Shown in pieces: positions 38,222-47,706 of a stretch of DNA of 64,000 nt. The position numbers and the translations under genes are program-made. Position 1 is the first letter of the stretch; every line of letters begins with the position of its first letter. Under the pieces are notes generated by a model. That model made no database searches. It saw nothing but the letters and a program-made list of their open reading frames with translations, and was not told where the DNA came from. The DNA comes from Sphingopyxis sp. (GTDB taxonomy: Bacteria; Pseudomonadota; Alphaproteobacteria; Sphingomonadales; Sphingomonadaceae). The stretch is taken from assembly GCA_030148985.1 (NCBI GenBank), contig JASBSJ010000033.1, positions 17,538 through 81,537 of the forward strand, read 5' to 3'.

Positions 38222-38938
38222 ATGTCCGACGCCGCGCCTTTCGACTTTGCGGGCCAGCGCTTTCATATGCTGGCCGACCGCGCGCTCTTCTGGCCGCGGC
38301 ACGGCGCGCTGATCGTCGCCGACCTGCATCTGGAAAAGGCGAGCTGGTACGCGGCGCTCGGCCAGCCGCTGCCGCCCTATGACAGCCACGACACGCTCGA
38401 CCGGCTCGCGGCGCTCGCGGCGCGCACGGGCGCGCGGACGATCTGGTGCCTTGGCGACAGTTTTCACGACCGCAACGCCGCGCGTCGCATCGTCCCCGCC
38501 ATTGCTGCCCGCCTTGGCGCGCAAGCGCAATCGGCGGAAATCTTGTGGATCGCGGGCAACCATGACGGGCTGAGCGCGGGCGCGTGGGGCGGAACGATTG
38601 CCGACGAGATCGTCGTCGACGGCATCGTCTTTCGCCACCAGAGCGAACGCGACGAGGCGCGCGCCGAAGTATCCGGGCATTTCCACCCGAAACTTCGAAC
38701 CAGCATCCGCGGCCGCCATGTCGCGCGCGCCTGTTTCGCCGCCGACGATCGGCGGCTGATTCTGCCCGCTTTCGGCAGTTTGACCGGCGGATTGGCGGTC
38801 GACGACCCCGCGCTCGCCGACAATTTCGCCGGACCTTACCAGGCGATCCTCGTTGCCGGCGGGCGGCGACTTGCTTTTCCTTGTGCCGGCCGGGTGGCCG
38901 CTGACGCTACGGCACGCCGGACTGCCGCCATTTCATAG
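38222..38938 (+). CDS. pdeM: Ligase-associated DNA damage response endonuclease PdeM
   Basis: 238 residues. Calcineurin-like metallophosphoesterase with all metal motifs: D34-L-H36, GDSFHD (79-83), GNHD, and GHFHP. The N-terminal text (LIVADLHLEKASWYA) and length match PdeM proteins of the Lhr-ligase cluster. It follows the retropepsin gene by 39 bp on the same strand and probably works with the helicase upstream in repair of DNA ends. Confidence 0.9.
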   Translation: MSDAAPFDFAGQRFHMLADRALFWPRHGALIVADLHLEKASWYAALGQPLPPYDSHDTLDRLAALAARTGARTIWCLGDSFHDRNAARRIVPAIAARLGAQAQSAEILWIAGNHDGLSAGAWGGTIADEIVVDGIVFRHQSERDEARAEVSGHFHPKLRTSIRGRHVARACFAADDRRLILPAFGSLTGGLAVDDPALADNFAGPYQAILVAGGRRLAFPCAGRVAADATARRTAAIS

Positions 38939-39085
38939 GTTGCCGACGCCGATTCCCGGCTGTGGCCTAAAAACATCACCCCGCCAAAAACGACGCAAAT
39001 ACAGGCCTTCCGCTGGATTGGCGGCGCAATTGCGTTATGCTCTCAGCGCAACAAAAAAAATGAAATGTTGAGAGGAGTGCCCGAA

Positions 39086-41878
39086 ATGAAATCATCTTCC
39101 CTTCATGCTGCCCGCTTGCTGCGTACGACGGCGATGGGCGTATCGATGGCGATCGCCGCGATGGCGGTCCCCGCTTTTGCACAGGACACGGCCGCCGATA
39201 CCGCGACCGACGACAGCGACGACACGCCGATCATCGTCACCGCGCAGGGCCGTTCGCAGCTTCTGTCCGACGTGCCCGTCGCCATCTCGGCGGTCAGCGC
39301 CGAAACGCTCCAGAACAGCGGCGCGAACGACATTCGCCAGCTGAACCAGGTCGCGCCGTCGCTGCTCGTCTCCTCGACCGGCTCGGAAGCCAATGGCTCG
39401 GCGCGTATCCGCGGCATCGGTACCGTCGGCGACAACCCCGGTCTTGAAAGTTCGGTCCCCGTCTTCATCGACGGCGTCTATCGCTCACGTTCGGGTATCG
39501 GCCTCAACGAATTGGGCGAAATCGACCGTATCGAAGTGCAGCGCGGCCCGCAGGGCACGCTCGGCGGCCGCAACTCGTCGGCGGGTCTGATCAGCATCTA
39601 TTCGAAGAAGCCCGATTTCCAGTTCGGCGCCACGGGTGAAGTCACCTATGGCAATTATGACTATTGGCGCCTCGGCGGCAGCGTCACCGGCCCGATCGGC
39701 GACACGCTCGCCGCGCGCCTTGACGGCGTGTGGGTCAAGCGCGACGGTTTCTACAACGACACCGCCAACAACCGCGACATCAACAATCGCGACCGCTATT
39801 TCCTGCGCGGGCAATTGCTGTTCGAACCGACCGACGCGCTGTCGGTTCGCCTGATCGCCGACTATACCTATCGCGACGAGGAATGCTGCGCGGCGACCTA
39901 TATCGACAGCAGCGTCAATCCGTACATCGGCAACCTCAACAATCCGGGCGTGCCGGCGTCGGATACGACGAACAATATCACCCGCGTGCTCGCCGATCTC
40001 GGGCAGGATCTGAGCGCCTTCAACCAGGGCTATGGCCGCGACATTTCGGTGACGCCCGGCCGCAGCTATGCGGGCAAGACCAAGGATTACGGCTTTTCGG
40101 GACAGATCGACTATGATTTCGGCGGCGCGACGCTGACGTCGATCACCGCGTACCGCGAATATCGGTCGAGCCAGGCGGGCGACGTCGATTATGGCACGGT
40201 CGATATTCTCTATCGCGCGCCCGACGCCGACGCCTATCGCCAGTTCCACACCTTCACGCAGGAACTGCGCCTGCAGGGCGAAGCCTTCGACGGCAAGCTC
40301 GACTGGCTCGTCGGCGGTTTCTACGCCAATGAAAAGCTGCGCGTGCGCGACAATCTGCGCTTCGGCGAAGATTATGGCCGCTTCGCGGCGTGCCGCCTCA
40401 TCACGGGTTCGGCGCTCGCCGGTCTTTATTCGCCCAACAACCCCTCGTGCATCATTCCGGGCGTCGGCCCGGCGACGCTGCTGGGCGCATTTGGCGCGGC
40501 AGGACCGGATATCGTCGCGGGGCTGTCGGCGCTCGACGGGCTCAGCGATCGCGGCAGCATCAACGATGTTTATCGTCAGAATGGGGAAAATTGGGCGCTG
40601 TTCACGCACAATATCTTCCACATCACCGACAAGCTCGATTTCACCTTCGGGCTTCGGTACACCAACGACAAGAAGAAGTTCTCGGCGAGCTTCACGAACG
40701 ACAACACCGTCTGCACCACGATCCAGGGCCTGCTGCTCGACGATCTTCAGAACCCCAGCGCCACGATCCGCGCAGTTGCGGGCGGTCTGATCGGGCTGGG
40801 CTGCCAGGGCAATTCGACCGCCGAACTTAACGGCGTTTCGATCAACGACAGCCGCAGCGAGGATGAATTCACCGGCACGGCGATCCTGTCGTACAAGCCG
40901 GTCGATGATCTGATGCTCTATGCCAGCTATTCGCGCGGCTATAAGGCAGGCGGCTTCAACCTCGACCGCTCGGCGCTCAAATCGCCGATCCTGCCGTTCG
41001 CGGCGGTCGGCGGCGCGCAGTCGCTGGTCAGCGCGCTTCAGTTCGATCCCGAAACGGTCGACAGCTATGAAATCGGCGCCAAATATGCGACCGGGCCGTT
41101 CTCGGTCGGCCTGACGCTGTTCCGCTCCGATTTCTCGAGCTTCCAGCTCAACACCTTCAACGGCACCGTCTTCCTCGTCCAGAACATCAACGGTTGCGAC
41201 GCCGACCTGAACGGCGGGGATCGCGACCAGAGCAAGTTCCTCGGCGCTCCGAACTATAATGCGGCTGCGGCGACGACGGGTGCGTGCGCGAGCGACGATG
41301 TCGGCTATGGCGTTCGCTCGCAAGGGTTCGAACTCGAAGCCTCGCTCGTCCCGGCGCGCAACTTCCGCATGACCGCGGGGCTGACCTATGCGAAGACCAA
41401 ATATCGCAGCCAGCTCGTCGGCAATGAATCGGGCGCCCCGCTCGATCAGGCGCTGCGCCTGCTGCCGGGCAATAATCTGTCGAACGCGCCCGAACTGGTC
41501 GCGACCGGCAGCGTCGCCTGGACCCCGGACATCGGCAGCGGCGGGCTTAGCGGCCTCGTCTACATCGATGGCCGCATGACCAGCGACTACAACACCGGCT
41601 CCGACCTGTTCCCGCAAAAGGGGCAGGACGGCTATGCGATCTTCAACGCGCGCATCGGCATTCGCGGCCCCGACGAGACATGGGGTATCGAATTCTGGGG
41701 TCAGAATATCTTCAACAAACAATATGCCCAGGTTGCGTTCAACTCGCCGTTCCAGGAAGGCGCGACGTCGGCCGGCGCCGCTTTTGCCGACCCGCAATAT
41801 CCGGGCGGGCGCCAGATCTTCTCGCAGTTCCTCGCCGAACCCAGGACTTATGGCGTGACGCTGCGCGGCAAATTCTGA
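39086..41878 (+). CDS. TonB-dependent outer membrane receptor (second)
   Basis: 930 residues. The ATG at 39086 has GAGGAG eight bases upstream and opens a signal peptide ending AVPAFAQ, so it is preferred to the in-frame ATG at 39065. After an acidic spacer the TonB box IIVTAQGR appears, then the plug (SDVPVAISAVSAETLQNSGA, RIRGIGT, VQRGPQGTLGGRNSSAGLI) and a barrel ending TYGVTLRGKF. This class differs from the first receptor and often serves siderophore-like or unknown ligands. It stands alone, with its own terminator. Confidence 0.92.
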   Translation: MKSSSLHAARLLRTTAMGVSMAIAAMAVPAFAQDTAADTATDDSDDTPIIVTAQGRSQLLSDVPVAISAVSAETLQNSGANDIRQLNQVAPSLLVSSTGSEANGSARIRGIGTVGDNPGLESSVPVFIDGVYRSRSGIGLNELGEIDRIEVQRGPQGTLGGRNSSAGLISIYSKKPDFQFGATGEVTYGNYDYWRLGGSVTGPIGDTLAARLDGVWVKRDGFYNDTANNRDINNRDRYFLRGQLLFEPTDALSVRLIADYTYRDEECCAATYIDSSVNPYIGNLNNPGVPASDTTNNITRVLADLGQDLSAFNQGYGRDISVTPGRSYAGKTKDYGFSGQIDYDFGGATLTSITAYREYRSSQAGDVDYGTVDILYRAPDADAYRQFHTFTQELRLQGEAFDGKLDWLVGGFYANEKLRVRDNLRFGEDYGRFAACRLITGSALAGLYSPNNPSCIIPGVGPATLLGAFGAAGPDIVAGLSALDGLSDRGSINDVYRQNGENWALFTHNIFHITDKLDFTFGLRYTNDKKKFSASFTNDNTVCTTIQGLLLDDLQNPSATIRAVAGGLIGLGCQGNSTAELNGVSINDSRSEDEFTGTAILSYKPVDDLMLYASYSRGYKAGGFNLDRSALKSPILPFAAVGGAQSLVSALQFDPETVDSYEIGAKYATGPFSVGLTLFRSDFSSFQLNTFNGTVFLVQNINGCDADLNGGDRDQSKFLGAPNYNAAAATTGACASDDVGYGVRSQGFELEASLVPARNFRMTAGLTYAKTKYRSQLVGNESGAPLDQALRLLPGNNLSNAPELVATGSVAWTPDIGSGGLSGLVYIDGRMTSDYNTGSDLFPQKGQDGYAIFNARIGIRGPDETWGIEFWGQNIFNKQYAQVAFNSPFQEGATSAGAAFADPQYPGGRQIFSQFLAEPRTYGVTLRGKF

Positions 41879-41897
41879 TCGCGCTTTCACCTATGAC

Positions 41898-41936
41898 AAA
41901 AGGGGGGCGGGCCATTGCGGTCCGCCCCTTTTCTTT
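41898..41936 (+). terminator. Intrinsic terminator after the second TonB-dependent receptor
   Basis: AAAAGGGG-GGCGG pairs with CCGCC-CCTTTT around an 11-base loop, followed by TTCTTT. It separates the receptor gene from the sdh operon. Confidence 0.85.
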
Positions 41937-42044
41937 GGCCATTTTACCTTGGCGCCGCCCGTAAAGTCTCTAAGCAATTGCATATCGCGCCGGGAAGGCT
42001 TAACCGGCGGCGCATCGACCGTTTAGAGTCAGGACAGGGCTGAT

Positions 42045-42488
42045 ATGGCTGGCAACGAACCGAACGCGCGTCCGCGTTCCCCCCACCTGCAGGTGTATAA
42101 ATGGACGCCTGCCATGGCGGTTTCCATCTTTCACCGCGTCAGCGGCGACGGGCTCGCGATCGTCGGCGCCTGCATGTTCCTCTGGTGGCTCGGCGCGCTG
42201 GCCGCGGGCCCCGAAGCCTATGCCGCCTTCATCGCCTGCGTCTGGCACGATCCCGATGCCGGGACGGCCCATCAGGTGACCAATATCCTCGGCAAGATCG
42301 TGCTGATCGGCCTCACCTGGGCCTTTTTCCAGCATCTCTTCTCGGGCCTGCGCCATTTCGTGCTCGACGCGGGCGCGGGTTATGAACTGAAAACGAACAA
42401 GCTCTGGTCGACGCTCGTTTTCGTCGGCGCACTCTTTGCGACCGCCGCGACCTGGCTCTACATCCTGCAGGGGACGTTCAATGGGTAA
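42045..42488 (+). CDS. sdhC: Succinate dehydrogenase cytochrome b556 subunit
   Basis: 147 residues, three membrane spans. SdhC features are RPRSPHLQVYKW, SIFHRVSGDGL and QHLFSGLRHFVLDAGAG, which contains the heme-ligand histidine. It anchors complex II in the inner membrane and helps bind quinone. It overlaps sdhD by eight bases. The promoter should lie in the 109 bp after the receptor terminator. Confidence 0.95.
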   Translation: MAGNEPNARPRSPHLQVYKWTPAMAVSIFHRVSGDGLAIVGACMFLWWLGALAAGPEAYAAFIACVWHDPDAGTAHQVTNILGKIVLIGLTWAFFQHLFSGLRHFVLDAGAGYELKTNKLWSTLVFVGALFATAATWLYILQGTFNG

Positions 42489-42885
42489 TGGAACGCGCCT
42501 CGGCCGCGTGCGCGGGCTCGGCTCGTCGCATCATGGCAGCGGGCACTGGCTGCAACAGCGGCTGACCGCGCTCGGCAACATCCTGCTGGTCGGCTTCCTT
42601 TTCGTCTCGCTGATGCGCCTGCCGCTCGCCGATCATGGCGCGGTGCTGCGCTGGGCGTCGAACCCGACGGTCGCGCTCGCGCTGATCCTGATGCTGGTCA
42701 GCGTCTTCTGGCACCTGCGGCTGGGCTTGCAGGTGATGATCGAGGATTATGTCCATGGCGAAGCGACGCGGCTGCTCGCGCTCGTCGTCCTGAATTTCTA
42801 CGCGATCGGCGGCGCCGCCTACGGCATTTTCGCGATCGTGCGCATTGCGCTGGCGCCCGCGGCGCTCGGCCCCGGGGGCATGTAA
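42481..42885 (+). CDS. sdhD: Succinate dehydrogenase membrane anchor subunit
   Basis: 134 residues, three membrane spans. [15 protein letters not shown] is the usual N-terminal SdhD motif and [15 protein letters not shown] holds the heme or quinone-site residues. The start is fixed by the family N terminus and by overlap with sdhC. It ends one base before the sdhA start, giving tight coupling. Confidence 0.93.
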   Translation: MGNGTRLGRVRGLGSSHHGSGHWLQQRLTALGNILLVGFLFVSLMRLPLADHGAVLRWASNPTVALALILMLVSVFWHLRLGLQVMIEDYVHGEATRLLALVVLNFYAIGGAAYGIFAIVRIALAPAALGPGGM

Positions 42886-42886
42886 G

Positions 42887-44689
42887 ATGACCGAAGCCTA
42901 CAAGATCATCGACCATATCTATGACACCGTCGTCGTCGGCGCCGGCGGCTCGGGCCTGCGCGCCACGATGGGCAGCGCCGAAGCCGGGCTCAAGACCGCC
43001 TGCATCACCAAAGTGTTCCCGACGCGCAGCCACACCGTCGCGGCGCAGGGCGGCATCGCCGCCAGCCTCGGCAACAATTCGCCCGACCATTGGCAATGGC
43101 ATATGTACGACACCGTCAAGGGCTCCGACTGGCTCGGCGACCAGGACGCGATCGAATATATGGTGCGCGAGGCGCCGAACGCGGTCTACGAGCTCGAACA
43201 TGCGGGCGTGCCGTTCAGCCGCAACGCCGACGGCACCATCTATCAGCGCCCCTTCGGCGGTCATATGCAGAATATGGGCGAAGGCCCGCCGGTGCAGCGC
43301 ACTTGCGCCGCGGCCGACCGCACCGGCCACGCGATGCTCCACGCGCTTTATCAGCAGTCGCTGAAATATGACGCGGACTTTTTCATCGAATATTTCGCGC
43401 TCGACCTGATCATGGAAAATGGTGAGTGCCGCGGCGTGATCGCGCTGTGCATGGAGGATGGCAGCATCCACCGCTTCCGGTCGCAAGCCGTCGTGCTGGC
43501 GACGGGCGGCTATGGCCGCTGCTATTTCACCGCCACTTCGGCGCACACCTGCACCGGCGACGGCGGCGGCATGGTGCTGCGCGCGGGCCTGCCCTTGCAG
43601 GACATGGAGTTTGTCCAGTTCCACCCGACGGGCATTTACGGCGCGGGCGTGCTGATTACCGAGGGAGCGCGCGGCGAGGGCGGTTACCTCACCAACAGCG
43701 AAGGCGAGCGGTTCATGGAACGCTACGCCCCCTCGGCGAAGGATCTGGCGTCGCGCGACGTCGTCTCGCGTTCGATGGCGCTCGAAATCCGCGAAGGCCG
43801 CGGCGTCGGCCCGCACGCCGACCATATCTACCTCCACCTCGATCATATCGATCCCGCGGTGCTCGCCGAGCGCCTTCCCGGCATCACCGAAAGCGGCAAG
43901 ATTTTCGCCGGCGTCGACCTGACGCGCCAGCCGCTGCCCGTCGTGCCGACGGTCCATTACAATATGGGCGGCATCCCCTGTAACTATCATGGCGAAGTCG
44001 TCACGCTCGGCAAGGATGGTCCCGACACCGTCGTCCCCGGCCTGTTCGCGGTGGGCGAGGCGGCGTGCGTTTCGGTCCATGGCGCCAATCGTTTGGGCTC
44101 GAACAGCCTGATCGACCTTGTCGTCTTCGGCCGCGCGACCGGCCATCGCCTCAAGGAAATCCTGACCCCCGGCGCGGCGCAGCAGCCGCTGCCGAAGGAC
44201 AGCGCCGACCTCGCGCTCGCGCGCCTCGACCATTTCCGCCATGCCAGCGGCGGTTCGCCGACCGCCGAAGTGCGCACCGAAATGCAGCGCGCGATGTCGG
44301 CGCACGCGGCGGTGTTCCGCACCGACGAGCTGATGGCGGAGGGCAAGGACAAGCTCGCGAAAACCTATGCGCGGATGGCCGACATCCACGTCAGCGACCG
44401 CAGCCTCATCTGGAACACCGACCTTGTCGAAACGCTGGAGCTCGACAATCTGATCGCGCAGGCGACAGTGACGATGCACTCGGCGTTCAACCGCAAGGAA
44501 AGCCGCGGCGCCCATGCGCACGAGGATTTCCCGAACCGCGACGACGCGAACTGGATGAAGCACACGGTCAGCTGGTTCGACGGCTGGGGCGGCAAGGGCG
44601 GCGGCGTTCGCCTCGATTACCGCCCGGTCCACGAATATACGCTGTCGGACGACGCCGAATATATCAAGCCGAAGGCGCGGGTTTATTGA
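42887..44689 (+). CDS. sdhA: Succinate dehydrogenase flavoprotein subunit
   Basis: 600 residues. FAD-binding [12 protein letters not shown] near residue 16 and [11 protein letters not shown] with H49, the residue that carries covalent FAD, are present, as are the substrate-site motifs [28 protein letters not shown] and [11 protein letters not shown]. Length is normal. Unexpectedly, no sdhB follows: after an 82-bp gap comes an oppositely oriented toxin-antitoxin pair. The iron-sulfur subunit must be encoded elsewhere. Confidence 0.96.
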   Translation: MTEAYKIIDHIYDTVVVGAGGSGLRATMGSAEAGLKTACITKVFPTRSHTVAAQGGIAASLGNNSPDHWQWHMYDTVKGSDWLGDQDAIEYMVREAPNAVYELEHAGVPFSRNADGTIYQRPFGGHMQNMGEGPPVQRTCAAADRTGHAMLHALYQQSLKYDADFFIEYFALDLIMENGECRGVIALCMEDGSIHRFRSQAVVLATGGYGRCYFTATSAHTCTGDGGGMVLRAGLPLQDMEFVQFHPTGIYGAGVLITEGARGEGGYLTNSEGERFMERYAPSAKDLASRDVVSRSMALEIREGRGVGPHADHIYLHLDHIDPAVLAERLPGITESGKIFAGVDLTRQPLPVVPTVHYNMGGIPCNYHGEVVTLGKDGPDTVVPGLFAVGEAACVSVHGANRLGSNSLIDLVVFGRATGHRLKEILTPGAAQQPLPKDSADLALARLDHFRHASGGSPTAEVRTEMQRAMSAHAAVFRTDELMAEGKDKLAKTYARMADIHVSDRSLIWNTDLVETLELDNLIAQATVTMHSAFNRKESRGAHAHEDFPNRDDANWMKHTVSWFDGWGGKGGGVRLDYRPVHEYTLSDDAEYIKPKARVY

Positions 44690-44771
44690 GCCTGGAGGCG
44701 GTGTAGAATCCGACGTTGATTTAGGGATGGGCTGCACAGCCTAGGTGCCTGTGGTCGCGGCGAATAGCGGC

Positions 44772-45059
44772 TCAGTCGGCGAGATGGCGTTTCACGTCCA
44801 TCCGCTCGTGCAGGATACGGATAACCCAGACAAGGCCATCGCCCTCCGTCGCAAAGACGCAGAGGTGATGGCCCGAGCGGATTTTCCAAAATTCGTCGAT
44901 CGGCTGCGCCACCCGTAAACCTGTCGCGGCCTTGCGCAAATCTTCTTCGATCTGTGCGATATACTCATCCGCTTGATCGACGCCCCACCGATCCGCAGTG
45001 TAAAGCCAGATGTCGGTGATGTCGCGTCGCGCTGCGGGCGACAGCGCATAATGCGTCAC
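44772..45059 (-). CDS. parE: ParE-type toxin of a type II toxin-antitoxin system
   Basis: 95 residues. The RelE/ParE fold is recognisable from LSPAARRDITDIWLYTADRWG, a central helix pair and the strand-rich C terminus HHLCVFATEGDGLVWVIRILHERMDVKRHL. ParE toxins inhibit DNA gyrase; that activity is inferred from family. Its ATG overlaps the antitoxin stop by four bases, the usual order with antitoxin first. Confidence 0.88.
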   Translation of the reverse strand: MTHYALSPAARRDITDIWLYTADRWGVDQADEYIAQIEEDLRKAATGLRVAQPIDEFWKIRSGHHLCVFATEGDGLVWVIRILHERMDVKRHLAD

Positions 45060-45310
45060 GCGGCGCCCTTGTAATTCGCTCGCATTTCCTTGCGGAACTC
45101 ATCGAAATCGAATGGTTCGGGCGGACCGCTGTCGAGGCCTTTCTGAATGGCGGCGCGGAGACCCTGCAACTGCACATCTTCGGCAATATAGCGCCGCATC
45201 GCTTCGCGCACGACTTCGCTCGTCGTCGCGAACTCGCCCGATGCGACCTTGCGGCGGGCAAATTCAATGAAGGGTTCGCCCAAGGCGACCGAGGTGTTCT
45301 TTGCTGCCAT
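45056..45310 (-). CDS. parD: ParD-type antitoxin
   Basis: 84 residues. The N-terminal half is a ribbon-helix-helix DNA-binding domain (SVALGEPFIEFARRKVASGEFATTSEVVREAMRRY split over two helices), and the C-terminal tail (PFDFDEFRKEMRANYK) should wrap the toxin. It is expected to repress its own operon; a perfect palindrome lies just upstream of its start. Confidence 0.88.
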   Translation of the reverse strand: MAAKNTSVALGEPFIEFARRKVASGEFATTSEVVREAMRRYIAEDVQLQGLRAAIQKGLDSGPPEPFDFDEFRKEMRANYKGAA

Positions 45311-45320
45311 GGCAGGACGT

Positions 45321-45335
45321 TACCAAATTTTGGTA
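45321..45335. promoter_or_regulatory. Palindromic operator candidate upstream of parDE
   Basis: TACCAAA-T-TTTGGTA is a perfect dyad with seven-base arms, 11-25 bases upstream of the parD ATG. Position and symmetry suit autoregulation by the ParD ribbon-helix-helix dimer. Confidence 0.6.
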
Positions 45336-45362
45336 TTGCCGTCGAGCGGGGATGACGATTCG

Positions 45363-45656
45363 TCAGTCGCCGACCAGGCTGCGCACGGGATTGATGTCGG
45401 AAAAGGGCACGTCGACGTCCTGTCCCATGATCCACAGCTTCTGGCACGCGATACCAAAAAACATCAACGCGATCGCCCAGACGATGAAGGTCTTGCGCGC
45501 GATCCAGCGACGCTCGGCCTCTTCGGCGGCAGCGCGCGCCTTATAGTCGATCCCGAGTTCGCCCTCGAACTCGGCGACCAGCTGGGCGCGGCGGGTTCGC
45601 GAAATATTGGCGATGCTCGCATCTCCCTCTGCGCGTGTCGATCGGCGTTTCGCCAT
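45363..45656 (-). CDS. Hypothetical protein with one membrane span
   Basis: 97 residues. A basic N-terminal half with charged helix (RAQLVAEFEGELGIDYKARAAAEEAERRW) precedes one hydrophobic segment (about 56-74, TFIVWAIALMFFGIACQKLW) and a short acidic tail. I do not recognise the family. It is flanked by parD and the DUF167 gene on the same strand with short gaps. The coding frame is consistent, but there is no homology support beyond composition. Confidence 0.55.
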   Translation of the reverse strand: MAKRRSTRAEGDASIANISRTRRAQLVAEFEGELGIDYKARAAAEEAERRWIARKTFIVWAIALMFFGIACQKLWIMGQDVDVPFSDINPVRSLVGD

Positions 45657-45731
45657 GATCCACCTTGGTCCAGCTAGTCCTGTCGCCGGATATAGGGCCG
45701 ATGCCCTGCCAATTGGTTAACCCGCACTGGG

Positions 45732-45977
45732 TCAATTGTGCGCGACGCCGATCAATTTGATCCGCGCCGATGCGCCGCGCAGCAGCGTCAGGTCGCGCGG
45801 CGGTCGCCCCAGTGCGGCGGCGAGCAGGCGCAGCACTGCGTCGTTCGCGGCGCCGTCGGCCGGCGGCGCGGTGACGCGCAGATGCACGGTGCCGCCCTCG
45901 ATTCGTACCGCCTCGCTGCGCGCCCCCGGCGTCACGCGCACCTCGATCCGCCCTTCGGCGGCGAGCGCGTTCAGCAC
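45732..45977 (-). CDS. DUF167/YggU family protein
   Basis: About 81 residues from the GTG at 45977. The core IEVRVTPGARSEAV, HLRVTAPPADGAANDAVLRLLA and LLRGASARIKLIGV is the full YggU signature. The start is uncertain: the frame stays open upstream to 46127 across the end of the oxidoreductase gene, and no ATG fits the family length, so translation may begin at GTG or by coupling. Biochemical role unknown. Confidence 0.75.
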   Translation of the reverse strand: MLNALAAEGRIEVRVTPGARSEAVRIEGGTVHLRVTAPPADGAANDAVLRLLAAALGRPPRDLTLLRGASARIKLIGVAHN

Positions 45978-46006
45978 CGCAGTCAGCGCAGGGTCGGGCC
46001 GGTATT

Positions 46007-47005
46007 TCAGATGGTGATCACCAGCTTGCCGACCGCGCTGCGGTCGCCAAGCTTGGCGATCGCCTTGCCGCCGTCGGCAAGGCTGTAGCTGCCGGTGACG
46101 CGCGGGCGGATCTTGCCATGCTCCCACAGCTGGAACAGCCGCGCGATATTGGCGCGGTTGCGCGCCGGTTCGCGCGCGACGAACGCGCCCCAGAAAACGC
46201 CAGCGACGTCACAGCTCTTGAGCAAGGTCAGGTTGAGCGGCAGGCGCGGGATGCCCGCAGGGAAACCGACGACAAGATAGCGCCCCTCCCACGCGATCGA
46301 GCGCAGCGCCGGCTCGGCATAATCGCCGCCAACCGCGTCATAGATGAGGTTCGCGCCGCCGGGCCCGACGGCCTCCTTGAATCGGTTCGCCAATTCCTTC
46401 GACTGGTCCTTGTCGAACGGCTGGCGGCCATAGATCACGACCTCGTCGGCGCCCGCGTCGCGCGCGATCGCGGCCTTCTCCTCGCTCGACACGCCCGCGA
46501 CGACGCGCGCGCCGAATGCCTTGCCCAGCTCGACCGCGGCGATGCCGACCCCGCCCGATGCGCCAAGGACGAGCAAGGTGTCGCCTTCCTTGATATGCCC
46601 GCGATCGACAAGCGCGTGGATGCTCGTGCCATAGGTCATCAGCAAGGAGGCACCTTCAGCAAAGTCATGACCTTCGGGCAGGTGATAGACATTATGCACC
46701 GAAACCGCGACTGCCTCGGCCATTCCGCCGTTGCCGCAGCCCGCGATCACGCGGTCGCCGACCTTGAACTCGGTGACGCCCTCGCCGACTTCGGCGACCA
46801 GCCCCGCCACTTCGCCGCCGGGGGCAAAGGGGCGTTCGGGCTTGAACTGATATTTATCCTCGATGATCAGCGTGTCGGGAAAATTGACCGCGCAGGCCTT
46901 TACATCGATCACGATCTGACCTTTGCCCGCGCTCGGGCGCGGCAGCTCGCCAAGGACCAGCGTTTCGGGGCCGCCAGTTGCGGTCGACAAGAGCGCCTTC
47001 ATCAT
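46007..47005 (-). CDS. NADPH:quinone oxidoreductase family protein (zinc-independent MDR)
   Basis: 332 residues. A medium-chain dehydrogenase/reductase without the zinc ligands of alcohol dehydrogenases. PGGEVAGLVAEVGEGVTEFKVGDRV, a VLGASGGVGIAAVELGKAFGARV Rossmann motif and NLIYDAVGGDY are typical of quinone oxidoreductase or crotonyl-CoA-reductase-like enzymes. The start at 47005 has AGGAGAAG upstream; a second ATG follows directly. The stop is 29 bases before the DUF167 GTG, so the two may be cotranscribed. Confidence 0.88.
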   Translation of the reverse strand: MMKALLSTATGGPETLVLGELPRPSAGKGQIVIDVKACAVNFPDTLIIEDKYQFKPERPFAPGGEVAGLVAEVGEGVTEFKVGDRVIAGCGNGGMAEAVAVSVHNVYHLPEGHDFAEGASLLMTYGTSIHALVDRGHIKEGDTLLVLGASGGVGIAAVELGKAFGARVVAGVSSEEKAAIARDAGADEVVIYGRQPFDKDQSKELANRFKEAVGPGGANLIYDAVGGDYAEPALRSIAWEGRYLVVGFPAGIPRLPLNLTLLKSCDVAGVFWGAFVAREPARNRANIARLFQLWEHGKIRPRVTGSYSLADGGKAIAKLGDRSAVGKLVITI

Positions 47006-47114
47006 CTTCTCCTCTTTTTCGTTGTGGCGGCACCGGCCCGCTCCCCCCACCGGCCTCCCAACAGCCTATCCTGACATGGGGGACCGGGCGGGGGAGCGGA
47101 ACGGTGCCATTATC

Positions 47115-47705
47115 TCATGCCGCGGGACGCATCCACGGGCGCTCGGCGTCGAGCCTGTCTTCATAGGCGCCGATCGCCGCGTCGCTCTTTTCGGTCAGCG
47201 AAATCTCGTCGAGTCCGTCGAGCAGGCACATCTTGCGAAACGGGTCGATCTCGAAGGTAAAGCGGTCCTGAAACGGCGTCGTCACCGTCTGATGCTCCAA
47301 ATCGATGGAGACCGGATCGGTCGCCGCGACCTCGAGCAGCCGATCGATCGCGGCTTGCGGCAGAACGACCGGCAAGATGCCGTTCTTCACCGCATTGCCC
47401 GAAAAAATGTCCGAATAGCTTGGAGCGATCACGACGCGGATGCCCAGGTCGCCGAGCGCCCATGCCGCATGTTCGCGGCTCGACCCGCATCCGAAATTGT
47501 CGCCTGCGATCAGGATCGGGGCGCCTTTATATTCGGGCCGGTCGAACAGATTGTCGGGATCGGCCCGCAGGCTTTCAAAGGCGCCGCGTCCCATGCCCTC
47601 GCGCGTCGTGGTCTTCAGCCAATGCGCGGGGATGATGACGTCGGTATCGACATTTTTCAGGCCCAGCGGAATCGCGCGGCCCTCGACCTGGTTCAGCGGC
47701 GTCAT
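47115..47705 (-). CDS. leuD: 3-isopropylmalate dehydratase small subunit
   Basis: 196 residues. LeuD hallmarks are [34 protein letters not shown] and [16 protein letters not shown]. With LeuC it isomerises 2- to 3-isopropylmalate in leucine synthesis. The start codon lies one base after the stop of the metallo-beta-lactamase gene that separates it from leuC, so its translation is probably coupled to that gene. Confidence 0.95.
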   Translation of the reverse strand: MTPLNQVEGRAIPLGLKNVDTDVIIPAHWLKTTTREGMGRGAFESLRADPDNLFDRPEYKGAPILIAGDNFGCGSSREHAAWALGDLGIRVVIAPSYSDIFSGNAVKNGILPVVLPQAAIDRLLEVAATDPVSIDLEHQTVTTPFQDRFTFEIDPFRKMCLLDGLDEISLTEKSDAAIGAYEDRLDAERPWMRPAA

Positions 47706-47706
47706 G

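Noticed and set aside
44690..44771. Remnant of sdhB after sdhA
   Set aside because: Only 82 bases, with a small GGCTG/CAGCC stem and no iron-sulfur cysteine motif in any frame, so there is no pseudogene to report.
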